A stretch of DNA of 64,000 bases from contig CALYLW010000121.1 of assembly GCA_944989445.1 (NCBI GenBank), positions 480,729-544,728 on the forward strand, given 5' to 3'. The notes below the pieces were generated by a model. That model saw only the letters and a list, made by a program, of their open reading frames with translations, was not told the origin of the DNA and did not search any database. Source of the stretch: Ampullaceana balthica (lineage: Eukaryota > Mollusca > Gastropoda > Lymnaeidae). Shown here piece by piece: positions 32,866 through 42,170 of the stretch (position 1 is its first letter; each line of letters starts with the position of its first letter). The translations under genes and the position numbers were made by a program.

Positions 32866-33712
32866 GCGTCTTGGAAAAATTGACATCTGAAGAAGTAACT
32901 AGGAAAACGAGATCAGATGCTGGAATTTTACTCAATTCAATGCAATCTTTTTCTCTTCTATGTTATCTAATTTATGGGAACCCGTCATTTTTTAAATTAA
33001 TGCAAAGCCATTGCATGGAACAAAGAGATGTGCTAATACAAAATGCTGTTATATCAGCCAAACAATTTGTGAAGAGATGGAGATATCAACTGAACGCCTA
33101 GTTAGAAGGAGAAAAAATATGAGTAGGGAAAATTCAGAAGACGTGGTTCTATCTTTAGAACAAGAAGTACAACGAGAAATTTTTTTTATCCATGGATGGA
33201 ATTATAAAATAAAATAAAATAACGCTTTGATGAGTTGCATGTCCTTGCAAGAAAATATTCGTATATAATACCATGTAACCTACTAAATGAAGCATTTGAA
33301 CATCAAATAAATTACTTTATTGACATTGACAGTTCAATATGGAAAGAAAAAAGATCCAGGTTTTTATGGCTGTACCTACACTACAAGAAGAGGCATTATG
33401 TTAGAAAAACGGGGGAAAAGGCACCCTTGATCTATTAAAATTTATTCAACAGTATAGATTGGAAAATTCTGTACCCAACATTGTAATTTTGTTATGAATT
33501 TTTTCAACTATTGCTATCAGTGTCGCTAGTTGTGAAAGGAGCTGCTCCAAACTGAAGTTGATAAAAATTATCTTCGTTCCACAATGAGCGATTAAAGACA
33601 ACAAAATCTTGCAATACTGTCCATAGAACAAGATATTACAAATAATTTTAATTTTGATAGCATAATACACGATTTTTCTATTATGAAAGTTAGGAAAGTA
33701 AATGTATAAATA
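32866..33712 (+). pseudogene. Remnant hAT transposase (ZMYM1-like), C-terminal half
   Basis: Frame-shifted segments read TRKTRSDAGILLNSMQSF, then RRRKNMSRENSEDVVLSLEQ, FDELHVLARKYSYI, DLLKFIQQYRLENSVPNIVI and SVASCERSCSKLKLIK near 33516-33565. The last is the hAT dimerisation signature of the ZMYM1-like clade (usually S-V-A-S-x-E-R-S-F-S-K-L). Frameshifts and stops occur throughout, for example at 33495 and 33583. The N-terminal zinc finger and the catalytic D/D region are not recognisable, so the copy is internally deleted. It would have served the element that encloses it. Confidence 0.78.
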
Positions 33713-33730
33713 TGTTTACATACTAATGTA

Positions 33731-33892
33731 CAGAGGCGTAACTGGGTTTTTGACGCCCTTGGCTAATTTATTTTTGGCGCCTTTTATTTAAATAAAAATA
33801 TAAACATTAGAGATTTAGCGGCGCCCTTTTGAACTGGCGCAGGCCGGCGCCCTTGGCAACTGCCCCAATGCCAAGCCGTTGTTACGCCACTG
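33731..33892. mobile_element. hAT-type MITE nested in the hAT element, perfect 8-bp duplication
   Basis: Ends CAGAGGCGTAACTGGG and GTTGTTACGCCACTG, interior with GACGCCCTTGGC inverted against GCCAAGCCG. The octamer CTAATGTA at 33723-33730 and 33893-33900 is a perfect duplication. 162 bp and non-coding. Being inside the larger hAT, it is the younger insertion. Confidence 0.9.
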
Positions 33893-34228
33893 CTAATGTA
33901 TACAATTTTTGTTTGTAAAAAAAATCATTAATTTATTAAATAAAAAATAAAAGAATAGTGATTGGTAATGTTTTTTGGGTGTTAATTTGGAATATGTTTT
34001 TGTCTCATGACCTGCGACCTCAGTAACTTTCTTGTGGCCTTTAAAACAAGTATTTTGTATTTTTATAAATGTGTATTTTTAGGTATATAATCTTATGCGG
34101 CCTCTTTTATTACTGCTTACATAAATATGGCATGCAATGGTAAACATGTTCCCCACCTTTACTTCGTTTCAATTTTAATTATTTACTCATGTTTATTAAT
34201 TTTTAAAAACCATAATATAATCGACTAA

Positions 34229-34549
34229 GTGGCCGTCCATAAATTAAGCACGCTATTTTGACTGATTATCTCACCCCCTTTCCCCCTCGTCACACGTCGT
34301 CACAAAAACTTAGACCCCTTCTTCAATAAGACGCCACAAAGCTTTGAAACCCCCCCCCCAATAAAAGCCGTATTTTCTGTTTGAATAGAGCATGTTTTAA
34401 ATTAAAATTTTGCCATTTAAGAAAAGTGGAAATTTATTTAAAGTTGCGCGTTTTGACGTGACGTCACATTCTTGTCACACATCGTCACGAACGTATGTGA
34501 CTCCCTCCCTCCCCCCCCCAGGTGCGTGACGTCTTTTATGGACGGCCCC
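34229..34549. mobile_element. GGCCGTCC inverted-repeat element with TAA duplication
   Basis: Ends GTGGCCGTCCATAAATTAAG and CTTTTATGGACGGCCCC form inverted repeats. A TAA trinucleotide flanks both ends (34226-34228 and 34550-34552), which would fit the TWA targets of PIF/Harbinger, though three bases is weak evidence. Subterminal CCCTCGTCACACGTCGTCAC and a TGACGTCA-containing segment are shared with 8751-8892. Non-coding. Confidence 0.65.
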
Positions 34550-34616
34550 TAAAAAGGGTGAGACATTGGAGACCGCCCCGGGCGGCAAAAGTTCTAGCTA
34601 CGCCACTGAATTAGAT

Positions 34617-34802
34617 AGACATATTGATAAAACAATTTTCTCTTTTCTTCACAGGAGCAATCACGTTCAAAAACCCCTTCTTCTCGTTTGGAATACGGAC
34701 GTGGAATTGGTTAAACATGAACAAACCGGGAAAATCAACACTTTATCAACATTCAAAACTCTAATAAAAAATGCAAGACTTGACATAAACCATGAATACG
34801 TT
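34617..34802 (+). pseudogene. LINE reverse transcriptase C-terminus, right of hAT insertion
   Basis: Continues the LINE from 32079. One frame gives FFSFGIRTWNWL, the W-containing motif near the end of jockey/CR1-type proteins, and the next gives EQTGKINTLSTFKTLIK, matching the copies at 4886 and 59456. It ends in a short untranslated stretch leading into the GATAA tail. Confidence 0.75.
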
Positions 34803-34889
34803 AAGATAAGCTAAGATAAGATAAGAAAAGCTAAGCTAAGATAAGATAAGATAAGATAAGAAAAGATAAGATAAGATAAGATAAGATAA
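34803..34889 (+). repeat. (GATAA)n tail of the LINE
   Basis: Pentamer AAGAT/AAGCT repeats directly after the LINE 3' end. The same pentamer forms the tail of the SINE at 60246 and follows the LINE end near 59655, so it is the 3' simple-repeat tail rather than an independent microsatellite. Confidence 0.85.
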
Positions 34890-35025
34890 AGATATCAGTA
34901 TGTGTTAACACGCAATGACACAGTCAGCGATCAAGTATAATATTAATAATCCTCCGCCTCCGTTTCGAAGACGAAGTTTTTTTATAGGTAGTCCCCAAAT
35001 TATTTGCTATCTTGATTAAAACGAA

Positions 35026-35881
35026 GTCGATATATCAGAGCTATAGGGTAAGTCGCTATATCAGAGCTATAGGGTAAGTCGCTATATCAGAGCTATATTG
35101 TAAGTCGCTATATCAGAGCTATATTGTAAATCGCTATATCAGAGCTATAGGGTAAGTCGCTATATCAGAGCTATAGGGTAAGTCGCTATATCAGAGCTAT
35201 AGGGTAAGTCGCTATATCAGAGCTATATTGTAAGTCGATATATCAGAGCTATATTGTAAGTCGATATATCAGAGCTATAGGGTAAGTCGCTATATCAGAG
35301 CTATAGGGTAAGTCGCTATATCAGAGCTATAGGGTAAGTCGCTATATCAGAGCTATATTGTAAGTCGCTATATCAGAGCTATATTGTAAGTCGATATATC
35401 AGAGCTATATTGTAAGTCGATATATCAGAGCTATATTGTAAGTCGATATATCAGAGCTATAGGGTAAGTCGATATATCAGAGCTATATTGTAAGTCGATA
35501 TATCAGAGATATATTGTAAGTCGATATATCAGAGCTATAGGGTAAGTCGATATATCAGAGCTATATTGTAAGTCGATATACCAGAGCTATATTGTAAGTC
35601 GATATATCAGAGCTATATTGTAAGTCGATATATCAGAGCTATATTGTAAGTCGATATATCAGAGCTTTATTGTAAGTCGATATATCAGAGCTATATTGTA
35701 AGTCGATATATCAGAGCTATATTGTAAGTCGATATATCAGAGCTATATTGTAAGTCGATATATCAGAGCTATATTGTAAGTCGATATATCAGTGCTATAT
35801 TGTAAGTCGATATATCAGAGCTATATTGTAAGTCGATATATCAGAGCTATATTGTAAGTCGATATATCAGAGCTATATTGT
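35026..35881. repeat. 26-bp minisatellite, about 33 copies
   Basis: Unit GTCGATATATCAGAGCTATA plus TTGTAA. Two unit types alternate in blocks: CGCTATATC..ATAGGGTAA, mostly in the first half, and CGATATATC..ATATTGTAA, mostly in the second. The unit contains in-frame stops on at least some phases, so no long frame results. Confidence 0.96.
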
Positions 35882-36004
35882 GAGACCCAATTTAACATAT
35901 GAAGGGCAGGATGTATTTTATTACGATAACTTATGATAAGACGAAGTTTTTACTGGTCATCACAGCCTAAATAAGCCCGCAAGAGCTCTGCTTGTGCTTA
36001 ATTT

Positions 36005-36209
36005 GCACTCTTGCCCTCCAAGGGAGATTTAAGACGAAATAGTTATTGAGAGAGTGTTTATAGAGAGTGATGTATAAAGATAGTTATGTATGTAGAGTGG
36101 CATAAACACATAGTAATATAAGAAGAGTGTAATGCATAAAGTGAGAGATATATTCAGAAGAATGATACACAGATTTATGTTAAGTATAATGATATATGAA
36201 GATTGTGAT
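36005..36209. repeat. Degenerate GTGATGTATAAAGA-type repeats, left of MITE
   Basis: Loose repetition of AGAGTG.TGTATAAAGA and ATATATGAAG phrases at variable spacing. The same texture continues at 36385-36560, so the MITE between them landed inside an old, decayed minisatellite. Confidence 0.6.
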
Positions 36210-36384
36210 CAGTGGCGTAGCTAGGGGAGGGGGGGTCCAAATTTGAAAACCCCCCCGGGCCCGATTTCATGGGGGGGGGCAAAGGATTATACATTATCTC
36301 ATGTCATGATGCAACATGTTAAAATGAAGCCCCGCCCCAAAAAAGCCAAGCCCCCGGGCCCCCAGATCCCTAGCTACACCACTG
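36210..36384. mobile_element. hAT-type MITE (CAGTGGCGTAGCTAGGG ends)
   Basis: Ends CAGTGGCGTAGCTAGGG and CCCTAGCTACACCACTG are inverted with one mismatch. Inner CCCCCCGGGCCC and CCCCCGGGCCCC blocks. The flanking octamers ATTGTGAT and ATAGTGTG agree at five of eight positions only. The terminus closely resembles that of the 2.5-kb hAT at 32080, so it may be a deletion derivative mobilised by a relative. Confidence 0.8.
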
Positions 36385-36560
36385 ATAGTGTGGCAAATAG
36401 ATTGATGTATTTAGAAATATGTATACACAGAGTAATATATGAATAAAATTCATAAAATACATGTGATGTATTTAGAGGGTGATGTATAATAAATAGTGAT
36501 TTATAAAGTTATGTAAGGGAGAATGATATATAAAGAGAGTGATACATAAAGAGAGCGATG
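36385..36560. repeat. Degenerate GTGATGTATAAAGA-type repeats, right of MITE
   Basis: Continuation of 36005-36209, with the clearest units near 36500-36560 (ATATAAAGAGAGTGATACAT). Confidence 0.6.
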
Positions 36561-37096
36561 AATCAACCTAAGCTATTTCTTAGGATAATTATTACAATGA
36601 CATTTACTGAGAGGGGATCAATGTTTAAAAATTTCATATCGCCCCCACTAATATCCCCTTTCCACCCCCACTCCCTTGTGGGAATGATTGGAGGAATACT
36701 AAACAGTACAAAGTTTCATAAACATTGCCATTATTTTAAAGTGTTCCCGCGTACAAATCTTGAACTCTAATCACGTGAGACAAAACAATTTCTGGGAGAA
36801 TTATTTATGTACATTTTTTATTAATTTTTAACTTTAAACACAGATTATCGAAGATTGTTTTCATGTTGTAATATTTATTTACTTAAAGGATTGGCTTGTG
36901 GAATAAACCATTAGGGTTATTCGATTGTTTTCGCTTTGAATAAATGAGTTAGAATAATTTAAACGTTTCCTGATGTGAATTATTTTGGAGTTTATTCTGA
37001 AAACAAAAATTTGCTTGAAGAAAATGTAAATGATGTGAAGAAAACAAAAAAATGTGCGCATAGACAACATAGAATAAATTTAAAAATAGCTCTGAC
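36561..37096. other. Stretch with no recognised feature
   Basis: Unique AT-rich sequence. If the exon at 37097-37300 is real, this would be its downstream intron. Confidence 0.4.
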
Positions 37097-37300
37097 CTGT
37101 CCCCACGAGTGAAAGCTGTGACAGTTGAGTCTCCAAAGTCCGCAGGTGTCGGGTCTGGGTGGCGGGTAAACTGCTTCCAGAAGGAACCGGGGACTTGGCG
37201 TTCTGAGAGCTCTGCGCAGGCGCTGACACCGACACGCTGTGCCAACCACGCCCTTCCGGTGAAGACGGAGGGGTCACAGAACTGGCGCTGCTTCCCATGG
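37097..37300 (-). CDS. Candidate single exon of an unidentified host gene
   Basis: A GC-rich island in AT-rich surroundings. On the minus strand a pyrimidine-rich tract ending ATCATTCCAG precedes CCATGGGAAGC. An ATG at 37298 in good Kozak context (GCCATGG) opens a frame reading MGSSASSVTPPSSPEGRGWH, rich in S/P, with TRHLRTLETQLSQLSL near the end, and GGACAG|GTCAGAG at 37097 offers a donor site. It is therefore either a first coding exon or, with the acceptor at 37301, a 204-bp internal exon. The protein is not recognised and no partner exon is identified. An overlapping plus-strand frame of 66 codons exists but lacks comparable splice context. This could also be fortuitous. Confidence 0.35.
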
Positions 37301-38619
37301 CTGGAATGATGGGTGTGAGTAGTGGGGGGCTGACTTGACCAGCAAGATACGATCTACTTACTGGCGGGAGGGGGGATGTGTCCTACACAGGTCTCTGTGT
37401 CCTTTTTATTTCCACCACCGAGTGGCACTCTTCTTGGGGTTACAAGGATGGTGGTACACTAACTTCCTTTCGCTGTGTCAGACTCCAAGCGTCACCGTAA
37501 GACCTCTTTCAGATTTTTTGTCTGTCCTTTCATGTGTGTGTGTTTTTTTTATCACCAAATATTCATCAGCGGCAATCTTCCATAGAGATGTCATATTATA
37601 TTCACAACAGCAAAACCCGATTTTCTAGGAAGCCCCCTAGTTTTCATCAGTGTCGGAAGGCCAGCGTTACCCATAATTCCCTAGCTGTGTAGGAGATTTG
37701 TTGTAAAATCAATTCCGGGAAAGTCGTCTGCTCTAGAGTCACCGCCACCTATGGAAAAGAAGGAGAAAGGGGGAAGAATTCTTCTCATTTATTCGGGCTC
37801 TGTGGGGTGCATTTGTCTGTTACAGACGCTCCTTCTTTACAGAAAATTATTGCGTGCTACGCTTATCCATAGACATTCTAACATTTTTGGTTACGTCTTG
37901 GCTACGTGTCATCGTATTGTAATTGATTCACTTCCTGAAAACCTGGCAAACATTTAGAAATACAGTTGTACGCACAGCTTTTTAAAATATCTTTTGAAAG
38001 AGAACTCGTCAGTGACCATAATATAAGTATCACACCCATGATTAAAAAATGGATCAATGAAGCATATAACTTATATGTTCAGATTTTATTTTCAAAGATT
38101 ATAATGATTGCATTTGGATATAAAGATAGTACACTTAAATAAACAGGAAGGCTCTTAAAAATGGACTGGGGTGATTGAAATACAACAAAGGTGTAAGCGT
38201 GATGATGGTCAAATAGAAGTGAAATCCATCGCACTTGTTTGAAAGTTTGCCTCAAATAAAGAAGGCTGGTAATAGAAGTAGAAAGGAGACGTAAGATTAC
38301 GAGACATTGCTTGGCTATCCTATCTTAATCCCTCCTCCTACCGAACCACTAAGGGTACATATTTATGGGTCGAGTCCACGTGATGACCACCGATAAAGGG
38401 AAAAGCTCAATGACATCCCATCCCACCCCATACTCCAGACAAACGCCAAAAGGAAAAGAATGTGGAAAGTCGCTGTGCGCCTATCAGCGTTAAACTACTG
38501 AAGCAAATGAATTGATATTATCCTCGAATGGCGTGTATGGGATTTACGGGGAAGTTCCATTGGTGGACACGGAACTTTGTTTGCTGGGTTCTCTTAAAAC
38601 GCATGCCTACAGCGTGCTC
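37301..38619. other. Stretch with no certain feature
   Basis: More GC-rich than average up to about 37760. Frames at 37335-37628 and 37751-37957 have no recognisable domain. It could contain regulatory or intronic sequence of the candidate gene at 37097, but nothing in the sequence proves it. Confidence 0.4.
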
Positions 38620-38895
38620 CCTAAGTGGTGATGGTGTCATGGGGTATAGACACATAAAGCGATGGTGATGTGAAGTGATGGGATGGGGTTGTAATATGAT
38701 GGTATGGAGGTGTACAATGATGTGATGGGGATGTAAGATGTAAGGAGAGCAAGGAGATGGGATGGGGTGTAAATTGATGAGATGGTTTGTAAATGGATGG
38801 GATTGGGTGTGGGGTTTTGATGGGGTTACGTGATGGGGTGGAGTAATGCGATTGCATGAGATTGTGATTCCACATGATGGCTTTGCTATGTGATG
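38620..38895. repeat. Degenerate GATGGGGTG-type repeats
   Basis: Loose GTGATGG, GATGGGGTGTAAAT and ATGGGATTG repeats at 15-25 bp spacing. The minus-strand H/P/S-rich frames (84 and 128 codons) follow from this low complexity. Confidence 0.65.
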
Positions 38896-38984
38896 GTTTG
38901 TCATAGAATATCTGCTGGTCGTGATTTGTTTAATATTTTGTTTTTGTTATTATTATTTTACTTTTTACTAGTCTTATATTAACT

Positions 38985-39207
38985 GGCTTTGTGAGTTTAA
39001 TCGGAACCGTCCCACTATTTGTTTATAATTTTTTCACGTGCCAGTTCACGCGTTGACGCCGACCGTCACTGTTAACACCCCCTACCGTCCCTGCGCCCAG
39101 TTTTAAAACCAGGGGAGATAATTGTGTTTCAGTCTGTAAATGTCGCGTTTAAACATAATCACTACTTTTAGTTATGTCTCATATATAAGGGATTTATAGT
39201 CAAAAGG
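38985..39207 (-). mobile_element. MITE-1 5' fragment
   Basis: The plus strand ends TTAGTTATGTCTCATATATA then AGGGATTTATAGTCAAAAG, the family 5' end in reverse. The variable region (CAGTCTGTAAATGTCGCGTT, GCGTTGACGCCGACC) is recognisable; the core and 3' end are absent. Confidence 0.65.
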
Positions 39208-39324
39208 TAAGCTGGATTTGCACTTACTGTAAAATGCGTAGACTAAAAAGTAGAAAATTAGTGCATTCTTAATATAACACAAAAAACTGTTTTTAATGTT
39301 GATTATTTATTTTAGGGAGGGGTC

Positions 39325-39440
39325 TGATTTGATGCGATGTTCAGTGTGATGTTAATGTGATTTGATGCGATGTTCAGTGTGATGTTAATGTGATTTGATG
39401 CGATGTTCAGTGTGACGTTAATGTGATTTAGTGCTACTTC
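39325..39440. repeat. 33-bp repeat, about 3.5 copies
   Basis: Unit TGATTTGATGCGATGTTCAG plus TGTGATGTTAATG. Short and nearly perfect. Confidence 0.88.
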
Positions 39441-39984
39441 AATGTTTTAGTATTTTAATATGATAATATGTTCCAGCGATAATATTTTTATGGCGGTGTG
39501 TTATGTATTAATCTTTAAATTTTAATTTAAATGATATTATCTTACAAGCCAATGAGTTAGATTCAGCTAAAATCACGCTATTGAAGCTAATAATATTTAC
39601 TAATTCATATCAAGGCTACTAGAAATCAATCATCGAGATTTGTTTTTTTAATTCATTTTGTTTGTTTTTTCATTTTTGATGTAAGTTTTTAAAGAGTTTG
39701 CTCCCAAACTATACCCATGATCTTGTACCTTTATTTCAGGGGAATTAACTCGCGTGTCTCCATTTGCTGGACACTCAATCCGTGAATTCATGTATCCGGC
39801 TATAATAGACACAATTTCCTGTTGCATGCTGGGAGTGCTGTTAAAAATGTAGCAGATCGATTATTTCTCTTTTTTCCACAGTTAACTCCTAGAACTTTTT
39901 GTGTCATCAAACCAAGATTTTTTTTTCAATTGTAACGTTTGACAATCGGAATGTAATCTTGATTCTTTCAATCTGATAGTAATT
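39441..39984. other. Stretch with no recognised feature
   Basis: Unique AT-rich sequence. Confidence 0.4.
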
Positions 39985-40085
39985 TTGTCAATCTCAATGT
40001 AACGTTGTCAATATGAATGTAACGTTGTCAATCTCATTGTAACGTTGTCAATCTCATTGTAACGTTGTCAATCTGATTGTGAGTT
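39985..40085. repeat. 20-bp repeat sharing TAACGTTGTCAAT with the 36-bp array
   Basis: Units ATGTAACGTTGTCAATCTCA and close variants, about five copies with degenerate flanks back to about 39940. The 13-mer TAACGTTGTCAAT is also the core of the unit at 29851-30745. Confidence 0.85.
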
Positions 40086-40710
40086 ATCAAACATTAGCGT
40101 TATAGTCTTTTACTTTGTCAATATGATTGTCTAGTACCTTCTTAATCATAGCGCAATAATTTTATTTTAAAAATTATCTTTCTAATAAAACTTAGCCGGC
40201 AAATTTCAACAACAACAGTGACAAACTCGATATAAAATGCATCACACAGAACCGAAGCAAACGCGGTGATAGTTTGCGGGTACACCTAATGTTAAACTAT
40301 TCTAACTCTATCCAATGTGAGATTACGCAAGTCGGGAAAAGTGGTGTTTGTTATTTCAAGATTAAACTGTTGATTTGCGAGTTGAAGACCTTCGGTCCAC
40401 AACGTCTTGAAACACCACCAAAAATATATTTGTAACAATCAATATTTTTCAAATAACAAAATCATCATCGACTAAATATCTTTTATCTTTTTTTTTCGTT
40501 TTAATTATTTTTACCGCAAAAAAAGCTTGATACTAAAACGTAGAATAAAATCTGAGATTCAAATATTACAAATGTTAATATCAAGCACACATGCCGATTT
40601 ATTTCAATCTTGAGAACAGGTACGAAACATGATGCCACATATCTCCTCTTCACGAAAATTTCCAAAACCGTTTTCATTGGCAAATCCAAGACTGATTGAA
40701 TTCAGGTACT
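40086..40710. other. Stretch with no recognised feature
   Basis: Unique sequence leading into the 27-bp array; no coding motif. Confidence 0.4.
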
Positions 40711-41320
40711 GCAAACAGACACGGTGTGGGTAGTATGACAAACAGACACGGTGTGGGTAGTATGACAAACAGACACGGTGTGGGTAGTATGACAAACAGA
40801 CACGGTGTGTGTAGTATGACAAACAGACACGGTTTGGGTAGTATGACAAACAGACACGGTGTGGGTAGTATGACAAACAGACACGGTGTGGGTAGTATGA
40901 CAAACAGACACGGTGTGGGTAGTATGACAAACAGACACGGTGTGGGTAGTATGACAAACAGACACGGTGTGGGTAGTATGACAAACAGACACAGTGTGGG
41001 TAGTATGACAAACAGACACGGTGTGGGTAGTATGACAAACAGACACGGTGTGGGTAGTATGACAAACAGACACGGTGTGGGTAGTATGACAAACAGACAC
41101 GGTGTGGGTAGTATGACAAACAGACACGGTGTGGGTAGTATGACAAACAGACACGGTGTGGGTAGTATGACAAACAGACACAGTGTGGGTAGTATGACAA
41201 ACAGACACGGTGTGGGTAGTATGACAGACACGGTGTGGTTAGTATGACAAACAGACACGATGTTGGTAGTATGACAAGCAGACACGGTGTGGGTAGTATG
41301 ACAAGCAAACACGGTGTGGC
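40711..41320. repeat. 27-bp minisatellite, about 22 copies
   Basis: Unit GTATGACAAACAGACACGGT plus GTGGGTA. With 27 = 9 codons and no stops, it gives a 183-codon plus-strand frame (repeating MTNRHGVGS) and minus-strand frames of 168-256 codons. The end units (41221-41320) are more diverged, the centre is homogeneous. No upstream coding context, so I regard these frames as by-products. Confidence 0.96.
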
Positions 41321-41504
41321 TATTATAACGAGTACCTTGAGGGGGAAAGGGCAGGTCACTGTGTGCAAATGCAACGATACTGAATGTATAGCGAAAATAT
41401 TTTAATCAACGTAACTCATTGAAGCAGGTTCTCTGGTATTGTGTCAAGTCAGCTCAGTCGTTCAGATGATAGCAAATTGATCATCTACAAAGTGTTAGTA
41501 AAAA

Positions 41505-41640
41505 GAAGGCCCTTTAACAGAGTACACTTTATACAACAACAACAAAAATACGGCCTTTTAACAGAGAAAACTTTATACAACATCAACAAAAAGACGGCCC
41601 TTTAACAGAGAACACTTTATACAACAACAACAAAAACATC
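41505..41640. repeat. 44-bp repeat, three copies
   Basis: Units contain CCCTTTAACAGAG..ACTTTATACAACAACAACAAAAA; starts near 41509, 41553 and 41597. Confidence 0.88.
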
Positions 41641-42170
41641 TAAACTAGAAAAAAAAGAAAAGAATAGGATGAAAATAATTAAATGGATGACTAATAATGT
41701 TCATGATTGAAAGTAAAACTCAAACTCCAAAACACCTACTTTCAAAATGTCTAATTCTCTCAGTTTATTGTTACAGGTTAAATCATGGACTTCACATTAA
41801 CTAGCAGCAAGCTTTCGTCCACTCAACTAAACTTATCGTCGTAAAAACAGTTAACGTGAAAGAAGATAAGGATTCAGGATCTTTATCAAATTATATTTAA
41901 CCCAAATAATGTAGTGGTTCTTTTCTGATGAAGTAAAATTTTGCTTAGGGAAATGGTTGAATTATATGAGTTTTGTTTTTTTAAAATCAATTTCTCGTAG
42001 AATACCTAATTTTATAGATGGAAGGGCGTAACACTTTCCAGGGTTCCAGGCCTTTGATAGTACATTGTAGCAATAGAAAACTTTAGAATCAACGGTGTTA
42101 ACGAGATATCTAACAAAACTGACCAACTGGTACAAAACGTCAGTGCCTGTTGGATAACATGTTGTCCATC
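41641..42170. other. Stretch with no recognised feature
   Basis: Unique AT-rich sequence between two arrays. Confidence 0.4.

Larger units (their letters stand above)
32080..34608 (+). mobile_element. 2.5-kb hAT transposon, ZMYM1-like transposase clade, perfect 8-bp duplication
   Basis: Ends CAGTGTCGTAGCTAG and CTAGCTACGCCACTG are inverted repeats with one mismatch, followed inward by GGGGGCGG..GCCCCGGGCGGC and its inverted partner near 34572-34586. The octamer AATTAGAT flanks it exactly at 32072-32079 and 34609-34616. It contains the remains of one transposase gene (32866-33712) and two smaller elements (33731-33892 and 34229-34549). It sits inside the C-terminal part of a LINE. Confidence 0.92.

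Noticed and set aside
34926..34985. Target duplication around the 26-bp array (GACGAAGTTTTT at 34970 and 35940)
   Set aside because: The phrase lies tens of bases outside both edges of the array, so it is probably an old local duplication rather than an insertion footprint.
37301..37357. Tiny intron between an upstream GTAAGT (about 37357, minus strand) and the acceptor at 37301
   Set aside because: It would be only about 57 bases long and the upstream sequence shows no convincing coding frame, so I did not extend the candidate exon.
40604..41374. 256- and 212-codon minus-strand frames over the 27-bp array
   Set aside because: Nine-codon stop-free repeat unit open on both strands, with no supporting flanks.
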